The notes: a model not told the origin generated them from the sequence alone. Numbered from the stretch's first letter, positions 17,917 to 25,989 are shown. The stretch: 64,000 bases of DNA from an uncultured Bacteroidales bacterium (GCA_905234765.1 CAJOIF010000001.1:1-64000); one strand, 5' to 3'. Numbers and translations are program-made.

Positions 17917-19470
17917 ATGACATACCAAGAAGTAGCTGTTAACATAATAAAAAACTCCATAAAATCAGCAGTTTTTATTGATGAAAATGCTAAGGAACCG
18001 TATTCTACTGATAATCCATCAGAAGAAGTTCGTACAATTGAGTTATATAAACAATTTAGAAAAGATGGTATTTCATTGTCTGTATTTAAATATAACAATG
18101 ATTATCATAAACAAGTAGATTACTTGTTTGTAAATAGAGACTTGGTCTTATTAGATTGGAAACTAGAGGGTGATGAAAAAGACGGGGAGAAATCATTAGA
18201 AATTTTATCTGAAATTGTAAACAACCATAATAATATACATTTTTGTGTTATATACACAAATGAAGAAGAAGACTCTGTATTAAAAAACATTTTGTCGTAT
18301 TTTTCTGAGACAAGCAGATTAGAATATGAAGATTTTAAATTGGATTTGTTGGAAAAAGAAGATGAGATTAAAGAAATATTGTCTGATCTGGAAGAATTAA
18401 GTTTATACCGTTTTGGGCCTAATCTAAAAGAGAAATACAACAACATTCGCAGAAAGAATAGTGATGTTGTTAACTTCATTCATGATATTATCAAAGCAAA
18501 CACAAAACAATGCTCTTTAATTAAATGTGAAATTGCATTTAACAATTACATAAAATCTGAAGACAAACAACCTTGTCCTTCTTCTATAGATATTCCTTCT
18601 TATACTTTATGTATCAATAACACTATCATTTCTATTTTGAGCAAAAAAATAATTGATCCAAACCATCTATTTGAAAAATTCGCCAATGCAATAGCCAACT
18701 ATAATTGTGGCATAATGCATTTGATTGGACTTGAACTGAAGAGCATTCAAAAAAGAAAAGACTCATATATAGACGCAGATATATTAAAGGTTACAAAAAA
18801 AGCATTGGGTTATCATAAATCAGAAAAAGAAAACGATTTTGATTCTTTTCTAAAAGAAGTAATGTTAGAACAAGAAGCGTTGAACTTACGGGATGAAAAA
18901 CTAACTTTAATAGATGTTATTGATAATGAACAATACGAAGAATCTTTAAAAGAAGAATACTTATCAATGAATGTGTTTTATAACTCAGCACATCTAAACT
19001 CACAAAAAACATTGTCATTTGGAGATGTGTTTAAATGTGGCAATTCCTATTATATTTGTATTACTGCTTTATGCGACTGCCTTAGACCTTCCAAAAGAAA
19101 TAACAAGTTTTATTTTGCCGAAGGCAAAGAAGTATCCACCTCTAAAGGAATGGAAATTGGAGATTCTGGATTTGTCAGTTTTGTTTTTGACGAGCACGTT
19201 AAATGTGTAAAATGGAACGACAGAGACGAAACAGATGAACCAACATATATAATTCCAGAAACATACTTGGTACCTGATAACATGATAAATGAGAATAAGT
19301 TAAATGTGCAAAAAGCTTTGAAGCAAAATAACGAGCAATGGGTGCTTCAAAACTTTACTTTTGAATACATTACTACCATAAAACAAAATTATGCACAACG
19401 AATAGCTAATCACGCCTTTACTCATCCTGTAAGAGTTGGAGTTGATTTCATCGGCAAAAGAAATGATTAA
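17917..19470 (+). CDS. Receiver-domain protein, partner of the dual ATPase
   Basis: 517 residues from ATG 17917 (MTYQEVAVNIIKNSIKSAVF), 14 bases after the ATPase stop; an in-frame TTG upstream lies inside that gene. The first 130 residues read as a receiver fold: AVFIDEN with acidic Asp22-Glu23, LVLLDWKLEGD with Asp80 at the phosphoacceptor position, and IHFCVIYTNEE with a Thr after strand 4. This resembles the response-receiver family found in bacterial conflict systems (Response_reg_2-like), from memory. The remaining 390 residues, with a beta-rich C-terminus (FGDVFKCGNSYYICITALCDCLRP), are unrecognised. No helix-turn-helix is obvious, so output is probably by protein contact. Strongly AT-rich. 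Confidence 0.65.
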   Translation: MTYQEVAVNIIKNSIKSAVFIDENAKEPYSTDNPSEEVRTIELYKQFRKDGISLSVFKYNNDYHKQVDYLFVNRDLVLLDWKLEGDEKDGEKSLEILSEIVNNHNNIHFCVIYTNEEEDSVLKNILSYFSETSRLEYEDFKLDLLEKEDEIKEILSDLEELSLYRFGPNLKEKYNNIRRKNSDVVNFIHDIIKANTKQCSLIKCEIAFNNYIKSEDKQPCPSSIDIPSYTLCINNTIISILSKKIIDPNHLFEKFANAIANYNCGIMHLIGLELKSIQKRKDSYIDADILKVTKKALGYHKSEKENDFDSFLKEVMLEQEALNLRDEKLTLIDVIDNEQYEESLKEEYLSMNVFYNSAHLNSQKTLSFGDVFKCGNSYYICITALCDCLRPSKRNNKFYFAEGKEVSTSKGMEIGDSGFVSFVFDEHVKCVKWNDRDETDEPTYIIPETYLVPDNMINENKLNVQKALKQNNEQWVLQNFTFEYITTIKQNYAQRIANHAFTHPVRVGVDFIGKRND

Positions 19471-19480
19471 ATAATACTGT

Positions 19481-21229
19481 ATGTTAATAACGATTCAAAA
19501 AATAAACAAGTATTTCCGTCATTGTTTTGATAATGCTAAAACATTTGAAAATGCTCTTAAAACATCGGATATAGATTCCGAAATAAGTGATATTATCAGT
19601 AAAAAAATACCCGAAGAACTTTTAAATATTCTTGGAGATAAAAAATTCATTGTTAATGGTTCTGTTGGAAAAGGCTTGGCAACAAAAACACCATGGATAG
19701 CTATTTTAGATAAGGACATCACGACCTCTACAAGAAAAGGCGTTTACATTGTATACCTTTTCTCGTCAGATTACAGGCGTGTTTATTTGACATTAAATCA
19801 AGGCACAACAGTTCCAGGACAATTCGGGCCAAGATTAGGGAAAAAAGAAGTGGCCAATAATTCAAAAAGAATAAGAGAATTATTGAATATCAACGATGTT
19901 GCCTTAAAGACAGATGGCAAGGCTGATATTGCAGATGAAAGATACAAAGAGGGGTCTATATACTATACTTTATGGGATGTTAACAATGAAGAACAAGGAG
20001 AAAAGTTACTCAACCATTATTTGGAAATATACAAGAAGTATAAAGAATTAGCTATGGCAGAGAAAACAGGTAAAGTTACAGTTGTTAGACAAAACAAAGA
20101 ATTTTCCATAGAACCTAAATACATACCGTATTCATCTGCCCTCCGCACAAAACCCTTTATGCTGTTGGCAGGCATCAGTGGCACAGGCAAGAGTCGCATC
20201 GTGAGGGAACTGGCCAAAGCTTGCTGGAAAGAAGGAGATGAGGAATTTGGCAAAAACCATCCGAGAAATTTCTGCATGGTGCAGGTGAAACCCAACTGGC
20301 ACGACAGCAGCGAGCTTATCGGCTATGTGAGTCGCATCAACGGCGAGAAATATGTGGTGGGACCGTTCCTGCGTTTTCTGGCCAAGGCCATCAACGACAC
20401 GGACACGCCTTATTTCCTCTGCTTGGATGAGATGAACCTGGCACCTGTGGAACAATACTTTGCCGAATATCTAAGCGTGATTGAGAGCCGCAAACTGAAT
20501 GCCGACGGCAGCATCACCACAGACCCGATCATTCCATACGAGAACACCGAGGCTTATGGCACTTTGATAGACCAGCTGTTTGCCGATGAAGAAGACAGAA
20601 AGGCCTACAAGTCGGAAACCGATGGCAAACGCCTCATCATTCCTCAAAACCTCTTTGTGGTCGGCACTGTGAACATGGATGAGACCACCTTCAGCTTCAG
20701 CCGCAAGGTGCTCGACCGCGCCATGACCTTGGAAATGAACGAAGTGGACCTGCACGGCGGTCTTACCGATGAAGGGTCCGAAATAGGCTACATAGGCAAC
20801 AGCATCATCGGCACCGCCGCCGAAGGCAAAGATGTGTATGCCGACAATAAGGAATTGTGCGACCAAGTGCTGGCCTATTTGGAGAAAGTAAATACGGTGT
20901 TGGAAGGCACGCCATTCAAAATCGCCTATCGTACCCGCAATGAGTTCCTGCTCTACGCCGTCAACCGCCAACTGCTCGATAAGGACTCGCAACTTTGGCA
21001 AACCCTCGACGAGATGACCTCCATGAAAATCCTCTCGCGCATCGAGGGTGACAGCGAACGGACCAAGAATGTTTTGGAAAGCCTCAAAGTATTGGTTGAG
21101 GAAGAAATCAACAAGGCTATTCCCGAACCCGAGGAAGGCAAGGAGAAACTTAAGAGCATCTCTGACGCCAAGATAAAAGAAATGCTTGACAAATTGGAAA
21201 AATCAGGATATACGAGCTATTGGGCATAA
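19481..21229 (+). CDS. mcrB: McrB-like AAA+ GTPase with MrcB/DUF3578 specificity domain
   Basis: 582 residues. The N-terminus (1-175) is an MrcB/DUF3578-type domain (NGSVGKGLA..PWIAILDK, GVYIVYLFSSDYRRVYLTLNQGTT), predicted to recognise modified or specific DNA. The AAA+ motor follows: Walker A GISGTGKS (231-238), Walker B FLCLDEMN (312-319), the McrB signature GTVNMDETT (395-403, usually MNTxD) and SRKVLDRA with Arg413. McrB uses GTP to translocate DNA and activate McrC. Odd: the gene is AT-rich up to about base 20125 (residue 215) and then switches to core-like composition, as if two halves were joined. Ten bases separate it from the receiver gene, 12 from fic. Confidence 0.88.
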   Translation: MLITIQKINKYFRHCFDNAKTFENALKTSDIDSEISDIISKKIPEELLNILGDKKFIVNGSVGKGLATKTPWIAILDKDITTSTRKGVYIVYLFSSDYRRVYLTLNQGTTVPGQFGPRLGKKEVANNSKRIRELLNINDVALKTDGKADIADERYKEGSIYYTLWDVNNEEQGEKLLNHYLEIYKKYKELAMAEKTGKVTVVRQNKEFSIEPKYIPYSSALRTKPFMLLAGISGTGKSRIVRELAKACWKEGDEEFGKNHPRNFCMVQVKPNWHDSSELIGYVSRINGEKYVVGPFLRFLAKAINDTDTPYFLCLDEMNLAPVEQYFAEYLSVIESRKLNADGSITTDPIIPYENTEAYGTLIDQLFADEEDRKAYKSETDGKRLIIPQNLFVVGTVNMDETTFSFSRKVLDRAMTLEMNEVDLHGGLTDEGSEIGYIGNSIIGTAAEGKDVYADNKELCDQVLAYLEKVNTVLEGTPFKIAYRTRNEFLLYAVNRQLLDKDSQLWQTLDEMTSMKILSRIEGDSERTKNVLESLKVLVEEEINKAIPEPEEGKEKLKSISDAKIKEMLDKLEKSGYTSYWA

Positions 21230-21241
21230 AACCTTTGAACT

Positions 21242-22387
21242 ATGGACAAGCACTATCAAATACCGAAGCTTCCTTTGCCGTACGATTTGGAGACAAAGGA
21301 AATCCTCAAGCAAGTGAACCGAGCCAACCGCAAACTTGCCGAATTGAAAGGCGTTGCCCAAACCATTCCCAACGAACAGATCCTAATCAGCACTTTGACA
21401 TTGCAAGAGGCAAAGGACAGTTCGGCTGTAGAAAACATTGTGACCACCCAAGACGACCTTTATAAAGCCGATTTGAATTTGGCAGAAGCCGCCATCAATG
21501 CTTCCACCAAAGAAGTGTTGAATTATCGTCAAGCCATGCAGAGGGGATTTGACCTGGCTCGCCAAACAAAACTGCTCACCCTGAACGATATAAAGAAAAT
21601 ACAGCAAGAATTGGAATCAAACAATGCGGGATTTCGTTCAGGGCCTGGCACCACTTTGCAAAACCAAAACAAGGAGATTGTATATACTCCACCTCAAAGC
21701 AAACTTGTAATTGAGGAAATAATGCAGAACTTGGAGCTGTATATCAATGATCCACAGATGCATGACGTTGATCCGCTCATAAAAATGGCCATCATACACC
21801 ACCAATTTGAAAGCATTCATCCTTTTTATGATGGTAACGGGCGAACAGGACGCATCATCAACATTTTGTATTTGGTCATCAATGGATTATTGGACTTGCC
21901 TATCTTATATCTTAGCCGATACATTACCCATAACAAAGGTGATTACTATAAACTGATACAGGCGATAAGAGATAAGGACCCTGACAACTCCCATGAATGG
22001 GAGCAATGGATCATGTTCATACTCAAAGGTGTGGAAGAAACAGCAGAAGAAACCATCCGCCTCGTTAAAGGCATTTCGCAATTGATGGCAGACTACAAGG
22101 CCAAACTCAGACCCATATTTGGACGGCAGTATAAACATGACCTTTTGAACAATCTATTCTACCATCCATATACAAAGATAGAGTTCATTCAAAAAGACAT
22201 GATGGTGCAGCGAAAGACCGCCGCCAAATATCTGGATATCATTGTGGAAAACGGCCTTTTGGAAAAGGTTAAGATAGGACACACCAACTATTATATCAAT
22301 GTTCAACTGATTGATTTGTTTATGCATCATCAACTTGATACCACTGAAGAAATTGATGTCATTGAGTCGATACATAAAATCGAATAA
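21242..22387 (+). CDS. Fic family protein (probable AMPylase) with winged-helix C-terminus
   Basis: 381 residues. The Fic core motif HPFYDGNGRTGR (193-204) is complete, so AMP transfer to a target hydroxyl is likely. An inhibitory-helix motif S60-SAV-E64-N65 ([S/T]xxxE[N/G]) precedes the core, the class II self-inhibited arrangement. Residues about 300-370 (IEFIQKDMMVQRKTAAKYLDIIVENGLLEKV) form a winged-helix domain, typical of Fic proteins that bind DNA or regulate their own expression. It is inserted between mcrB and mcrC, which are normally adjacent. The 42-bp hairpin array follows eight bases after its stop and may hold its binding sites. Confidence 0.9.
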   Translation: MDKHYQIPKLPLPYDLETKEILKQVNRANRKLAELKGVAQTIPNEQILISTLTLQEAKDSSAVENIVTTQDDLYKADLNLAEAAINASTKEVLNYRQAMQRGFDLARQTKLLTLNDIKKIQQELESNNAGFRSGPGTTLQNQNKEIVYTPPQSKLVIEEIMQNLELYINDPQMHDVDPLIKMAIIHHQFESIHPFYDGNGRTGRIINILYLVINGLLDLPILYLSRYITHNKGDYYKLIQAIRDKDPDNSHEWEQWIMFILKGVEETAEETIRLVKGISQLMADYKAKLRPIFGRQYKHDLLNNLFYHPYTKIEFIQKDMMVQRKTAAKYLDIIVENGLLEKVKIGHTNYYINVQLIDLFMHHQLDTTEEIDVIESIHKIE

Positions 22388-22395
22388 CAAGAATT

Positions 22396-22553
22396 TATGT
22401 ACCCGAAATGACGATTTTGGGTACATAAGAAACGGTATATGTACCCGAAATGACGATTTTGGGTACATAAAACACGATATATGTACCCGAAAAGGTGATT
22501 TTGGGTACATAAGAAATGATGTATGTACCCGAAAAAGTAATTTTGGGTACATA
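22396..22553. repeat. Four tandem 42-bp units, each a 13-bp hairpin
   Basis: Four inverted repeats, TATGTACCCGAAA-N6-TTTTGGGTACATA, at 22396-22427, 22438-22469, 22480-22511 and 22522-22553, exactly 42 bases apart. Arms are invariant in all four; the 6-base loop (TGACGA, TGACGA, AGGTGA, AAGTAA) and 10-base linkers vary. One arm position pairs G with T in every copy, which is a wobble pair only in plus-strand RNA. The array fills the gap between fic and the mcrC-like gene and ends eight bases before the latter's ATG. Confidence 0.95.
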
Positions 22554-22561
22554 AAACTTTC

Positions 22562-24778
22562 ATGATGATGGAAATCCTTCGCATCACCCATAGCGACTTT
22601 ATACTCACTATCGAGTGTTCCCATTTCTGGCAGGAATGGCAGAAAGGAGTACGTAATATAGGAGATGCCCAACTGACTTCCACCTATTCTTGGACAGAAG
22701 GCGTTGAAAAAGTAGAACGAACCAACGAGGAAGAAAGCCGAACAGCGGAAATCATCGCTGGCAATCCCAACGAAAAGGCGTTCTTTTTTGAGCAGACCGA
22801 TTACAGCATTTGGGTAGAGTTCAACAACAACGTCACGGAAGCGTGTTTCGATAGTCTACGTTCCGATGTGAACGAGCATTTCTCGTGGAAAAAGAAGCAG
22901 CATATCCTCATGGGGTTCCTCAACTATGACAACGACATCGGTCGCGCCGATCTGCCATTGCGTTACACCATTAATGGAGAGCCAAAACGCTTTGTTTTCT
23001 CCTACGATGTGATTTCCGCAAAGTTGGATTACCACCACGATTGGAAACCCATCTTGGAAGACATTGAGAAAGAATACCGGATGCTTTCGTTGGATTACTT
23101 GAAGCGCACCTATCACGGCATATCCGAAGGCGAAGGAGAGTCTTACGACATCATCTGGTGGAATATTTTCCATAATTTACAAGAGAAATTCATCCAAGCC
23201 ACACGCAATATCATAGAACGACCCCGACATCGTCTCAAAACCATTTCGTCTTACAAACGCGCTGACCAGATTAGGCATTTCAACCCACTTTTGGAACAAC
23301 AGTTTGCCGAACATAAATCAGAAGAATCACGGCTATATTTGGTGGATGAGCAACAGCATACGCACAACACTGTAGAGAATCGTTTCCTCAAATATGCACT
23401 ATCAATCATCCAAAAACGCTATTCTGATCTAGCCGATCGAATTTTGAAGTTCAAAATGCCGTTAGCAGACAATGTTCGTGAACAAATACAACACTCAGAG
23501 GAAGAATTAAAACACCTATTGAATAATCCGTTTTTCCGCACAGTAGGCAATTTTGAGGGGTTGAAACAAGAGTCGCTGGTATTGCAACGCGAGACCAATT
23601 ATTCAACCATATACCGCACCTATTTCATCCTGCGCAAATCGTTCAGTCTAAACGATGGAATGTTCCGCATGGAGACAAAAAACATCGCAACCTTATATGA
23701 AATCTGGTGTTTCATTGAGGTGAGCCATATTGTCAGAGAGCAGTTGGGTATCAGCGAAGAAGATATGGACCATCGTAACCGAATGGAAATGAACGGCTTG
23801 TTCACTTGGGAACTTGGCAAAGGCGAACAATCGCGCATTTTATTCAAAAAAGACGGTGTGGAATTGGCCGAATTGGTATATAATCCTAAACATACGGAAA
23901 AAGAGGACGACAAAGTTGGCATCAATAATTTGGAGATTTGCACAGTTCCACAAAAGCCTGATATCGTGCTGCAACTGACCAAAGACGATGTGGAAAAAGG
24001 CATGAAAATGACCTATCTTTTTGATGCCAAATACCGTATTGACAAGAAAGACAATAATAATGTAGACTTGCCTCCCGAAGATGCCATCAACCAAATGCAC
24101 CGTTTCCGTGATGCCATTTATTACAGGGACTACGACTCGCAACAACTCAAAAAGGAAGTCATTGGCGGCTATATCCTGTTTCCTGGAGATGGCAATCCCA
24201 CCGAGGTGCAGATGTCAAAGTTCTATAAGAGCATCCAAGAGGTGAATATTGGAGCTTTCCCCCTAAGGCCTAAAAACGAAGCAAACCGAAAACTGCTTGA
24301 GCAATTCATCAAGGATCTCATTGATACCAAGTCTGCAGTCACTATTTCAAAAGTGATTCCACAAAAGGGAACAACCGTCTTTGTCCCCAATCGTGTTTTG
24401 ATTGGTTTGGTTTCGTCAAGTCCAAGGAGAGGCTATAACCAAAGTTTTGAGGACGGTAATGCCGATTTATACTACACCGGGCCCAATTTTCCGTCAACCA
24501 TCGCCCTCCATGACTTGCATTTCTTTATTCCCTTCTTCAAAAACAGAGGCATCCGTGACGTGTATGAAATCACAAAAATCCGCACCATCAAAGGCAATGA
24601 GGCCAAACAATTGGGAGGCGGAGAAGAAGAACCTGATGACATTCGTTTGGCTTTCCATTTAAGATTTCATCACAGATTATCCGATGAAATCCAACGAATT
24701 GACACTTCAAGAATGATTAATTACACGTTTATAGACACTAATTTTGAAGAACTTGAAACAATGATAGCCAATGGATAA
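22562..24778 (+). CDS. mcrC: McrC-like restriction endonuclease (DUF2357 + PD-(D/E)XK)
   Basis: 738 residues, starting MMMEILRITH eight bases after the last hairpin. Residues about 40-350 form the DUF2357-type region. The C-terminal PD-(D/E)XK nuclease shows LYEIWCF (Glu380), KPDIVL (Asp467), LFDAKY (Asp488-x-Lys490) and the helix INQMHRFRDAIY. McrC partners in this form are longer than classical McrC (about 350 residues) and belong to the DUF2357/PDDEXK_7 restriction-endonuclease-like family, which pairs with McrB AAA+ proteins. It should cut DNA when driven by McrB. Its start overlaps nothing, but it has no Shine-Dalgarno and sits under the hairpin array, so its translation may be controlled there. 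Core-like composition. Confidence 0.88.
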   Translation: MMMEILRITHSDFILTIECSHFWQEWQKGVRNIGDAQLTSTYSWTEGVEKVERTNEEESRTAEIIAGNPNEKAFFFEQTDYSIWVEFNNNVTEACFDSLRSDVNEHFSWKKKQHILMGFLNYDNDIGRADLPLRYTINGEPKRFVFSYDVISAKLDYHHDWKPILEDIEKEYRMLSLDYLKRTYHGISEGEGESYDIIWWNIFHNLQEKFIQATRNIIERPRHRLKTISSYKRADQIRHFNPLLEQQFAEHKSEESRLYLVDEQQHTHNTVENRFLKYALSIIQKRYSDLADRILKFKMPLADNVREQIQHSEEELKHLLNNPFFRTVGNFEGLKQESLVLQRETNYSTIYRTYFILRKSFSLNDGMFRMETKNIATLYEIWCFIEVSHIVREQLGISEEDMDHRNRMEMNGLFTWELGKGEQSRILFKKDGVELAELVYNPKHTEKEDDKVGINNLEICTVPQKPDIVLQLTKDDVEKGMKMTYLFDAKYRIDKKDNNNVDLPPEDAINQMHRFRDAIYYRDYDSQQLKKEVIGGYILFPGDGNPTEVQMSKFYKSIQEVNIGAFPLRPKNEANRKLLEQFIKDLIDTKSAVTISKVIPQKGTTVFVPNRVLIGLVSSSPRRGYNQSFEDGNADLYYTGPNFPSTIALHDLHFFIPFFKNRGIRDVYEITKIRTIKGNEAKQLGGGEEEPDDIRLAFHLRFHHRLSDEIQRIDTSRMINYTFIDTNFEELETMIANG

Positions 24779-25442
24779 ACCTCTCCTCCTCCAATCCCTA
24801 ACCAAATTCCTCCTAGGGGTCCTCATCCTAGGCTTGCTTATCTTCCTGCCTGCAGGCTCGTTCCGCTATTGGCAGGGTTGGTTGCTGATGGGCATCTTGT
24901 TTGTGCCGATGTTCATTGCGGGACTTGTTATGATGGTCAAGAACCCGGAACTGCTCCGTAAACGACTGAACGCCAAAGAGCAGGAGAAAGAACAAAAGAC
25001 CGTCGTGGCACTGAGTGGATTGCTGTTCGTTGCAGCTTTTATTGTCGCTGGGCTCAACTGGCGCTTCCAATGGTGCCTGCTACCCGACTGGGCCGTATGG
25101 GTGGCCGCAGGCCTTTTCTTGATATGCTACCTTCTTTATGCTGAAGTGCTGCGCGAAAACACCTACCTCTCGCGGACCATCGAGGTGCAGGAACACCAAA
25201 AAGTTGTCGACACGGGTCTCTACGGCATCGTGCGCCACCCGATGTACATGGCCACTACCATCCTTTTCCTGATGATGCCTTTGGTGCTGGCCTCGCCCAT
25301 CTCTTTCGGCATCATGCTGCTCTATATCCCCCTCATCGCCAAACGCATCCGCAACGAGGAAGCCGTCTTGGAAGAAGGACTAGAGGGCTACAAAGAGTAC
25401 AAGCAACGCGTGAAATACAAAGTCTTACCTTTTATCTGGTAG
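24771..25442 (+). CDS. Isoprenylcysteine carboxyl methyltransferase family protein
   Basis: 223 residues with about five transmembrane helices and the ICMT-type SAM-binding end: VVDTGLYGIVRHPMY followed by AKRIRNEEAVLEEGLEGYKEYKQRVKYKVLPFIW. A membrane methyltransferase of unknown substrate, possibly lipids. It overlaps the mcrC-like gene by eight bases and vsr starts four bases after it, so it is read in the same operon. That placement could be chance or could mean a membrane component of the defence cluster. Composition matches the core. Confidence 0.85.
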   Translation: MDKPLLLQSLTKFLLGVLILGLLIFLPAGSFRYWQGWLLMGILFVPMFIAGLVMMVKNPELLRKRLNAKEQEKEQKTVVALSGLLFVAAFIVAGLNWRFQWCLLPDWAVWVAAGLFLICYLLYAEVLRENTYLSRTIEVQEHQKVVDTGLYGIVRHPMYMATTILFLMMPLVLASPISFGIMLLYIPLIAKRIRNEEAVLEEGLEGYKEYKQRVKYKVLPFIW

Positions 25443-25446
25443 CATT

Positions 25447-25989
25447 ATGACCGACCGCCTCACCCCTGTCCAGCGCCACAAAGTGATGTCGCACATCCGC
25501 AGCCGCAACACCAAGCCCGAGCTGAAGGTGCGGCAATGGCTGTGGCGGCATGGCTACCGCTATCGCCTCAACGTGAAAAGCGTGCCAGGCAAGCCCGACA
25601 TCGTCATGCGAAGGTATCGGACGGCTATTTTCGTCAATGGGTGCTTTTGGCATGGTCACCATGTAGAGACGCAATGCATTGCGTCTCTACAAGACATCAC
25701 CAATTCATCGTGCTGCAAGATTCCGCAGACCAATAGGGAATTTTGGGTGAACAAAATCAAAAGGAACCAGGAGCGTGACCAAAAGGATTACCAAATCCTG
25801 CACGATAACGGCTGGCAGGTGATTGTCGTATGGGAATGCCAACTAACACCCAAACGCATCGAGGAGACCATGTTACAAGTGGAGCTGCTGCTTAATGAGT
25901 ATTTCCTTGCTTTACATCAAAAAGCGGTAACCTATGATTTCCAAGAGGAAACAGATGTTTCAATGGCTGCGGAAAGTGCCGTTTTGTGA
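25447..25989 (+). CDS. vsr: Very short patch repair endonuclease with a repeat insertion in the zinc site
   Basis: 180 residues against about 135-155 in the family. Vsr nicks DNA 5' of T in T:G mismatches created by deamination of 5-methylcytosine. Seen: MSHIRSRNTKPELKVRQWLWRHG, the catalytic GKPDIVM with Asp51, GCFWHGHH with Cys66 and His71, REFWVNKI and VVWECQL. In E. coli Vsr the zinc ligands are Cys66, His71, Cys73 and Cys117; here a dispersed 28-bp palindrome (25663-25690) encodes VETQCIASL right after His72, where Cys73 should be, and the last Cys is moved to 131. The frame stays open. Activity is uncertain. Likely partner: the methyltransferase at 13925. Its 3' end overlaps the convergent MATE gene by 30 bases. 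Confidence 0.88.
   Translation: MTDRLTPVQRHKVMSHIRSRNTKPELKVRQWLWRHGYRYRLNVKSVPGKPDIVMRRYRTAIFVNGCFWHGHHVETQCIASLQDITNSSCCKIPQTNREFWVNKIKRNQERDQKDYQILHDNGWQVIVVWECQLTPKRIEETMLQVELLLNEYFLALHQKAVTYDFQEETDVSMAAESAVL
25663..25690. repeat. 28-bp dispersed palindrome inside vsr
   Basis: GTAGAGACGCAATG followed by its exact reverse complement: a perfect 28-bp palindrome, identical to the copy at 47518-47545. It is read in the vsr frame as VETQCIASL plus one base. Confidence 0.95.

Noticed and set aside
22396..22553. CRISPR-like array
   Set aside because: Repeats are palindromic with only 10-base variable linkers, and no cas genes or unique spacers of 25-40 bases are present. A 42-base period comes from tandem duplication.
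22396..22553. Type III toxin-antitoxin RNA (ToxI-like) before an endoribonuclease
   Set aside because: The following gene is a 738-residue DUF2357/PD-(D/E)XK nuclease, not a ToxN-like protein, and a hairpin in each unit is unlike ToxI pseudoknot repeats.
22311..22565. A protein encoded by the 42-base repeats (14-residue period open in more than one frame)
   Set aside because: 42 is a multiple of three, so any open unit stays open in several frames and on both strands. Arms, not codons, are what is conserved.
13925..25989. Prophage or integrative element around the defence genes
   Set aside because: No integrase, capsid, conjugation or attachment-site feature was seen; both flanks are core genes.
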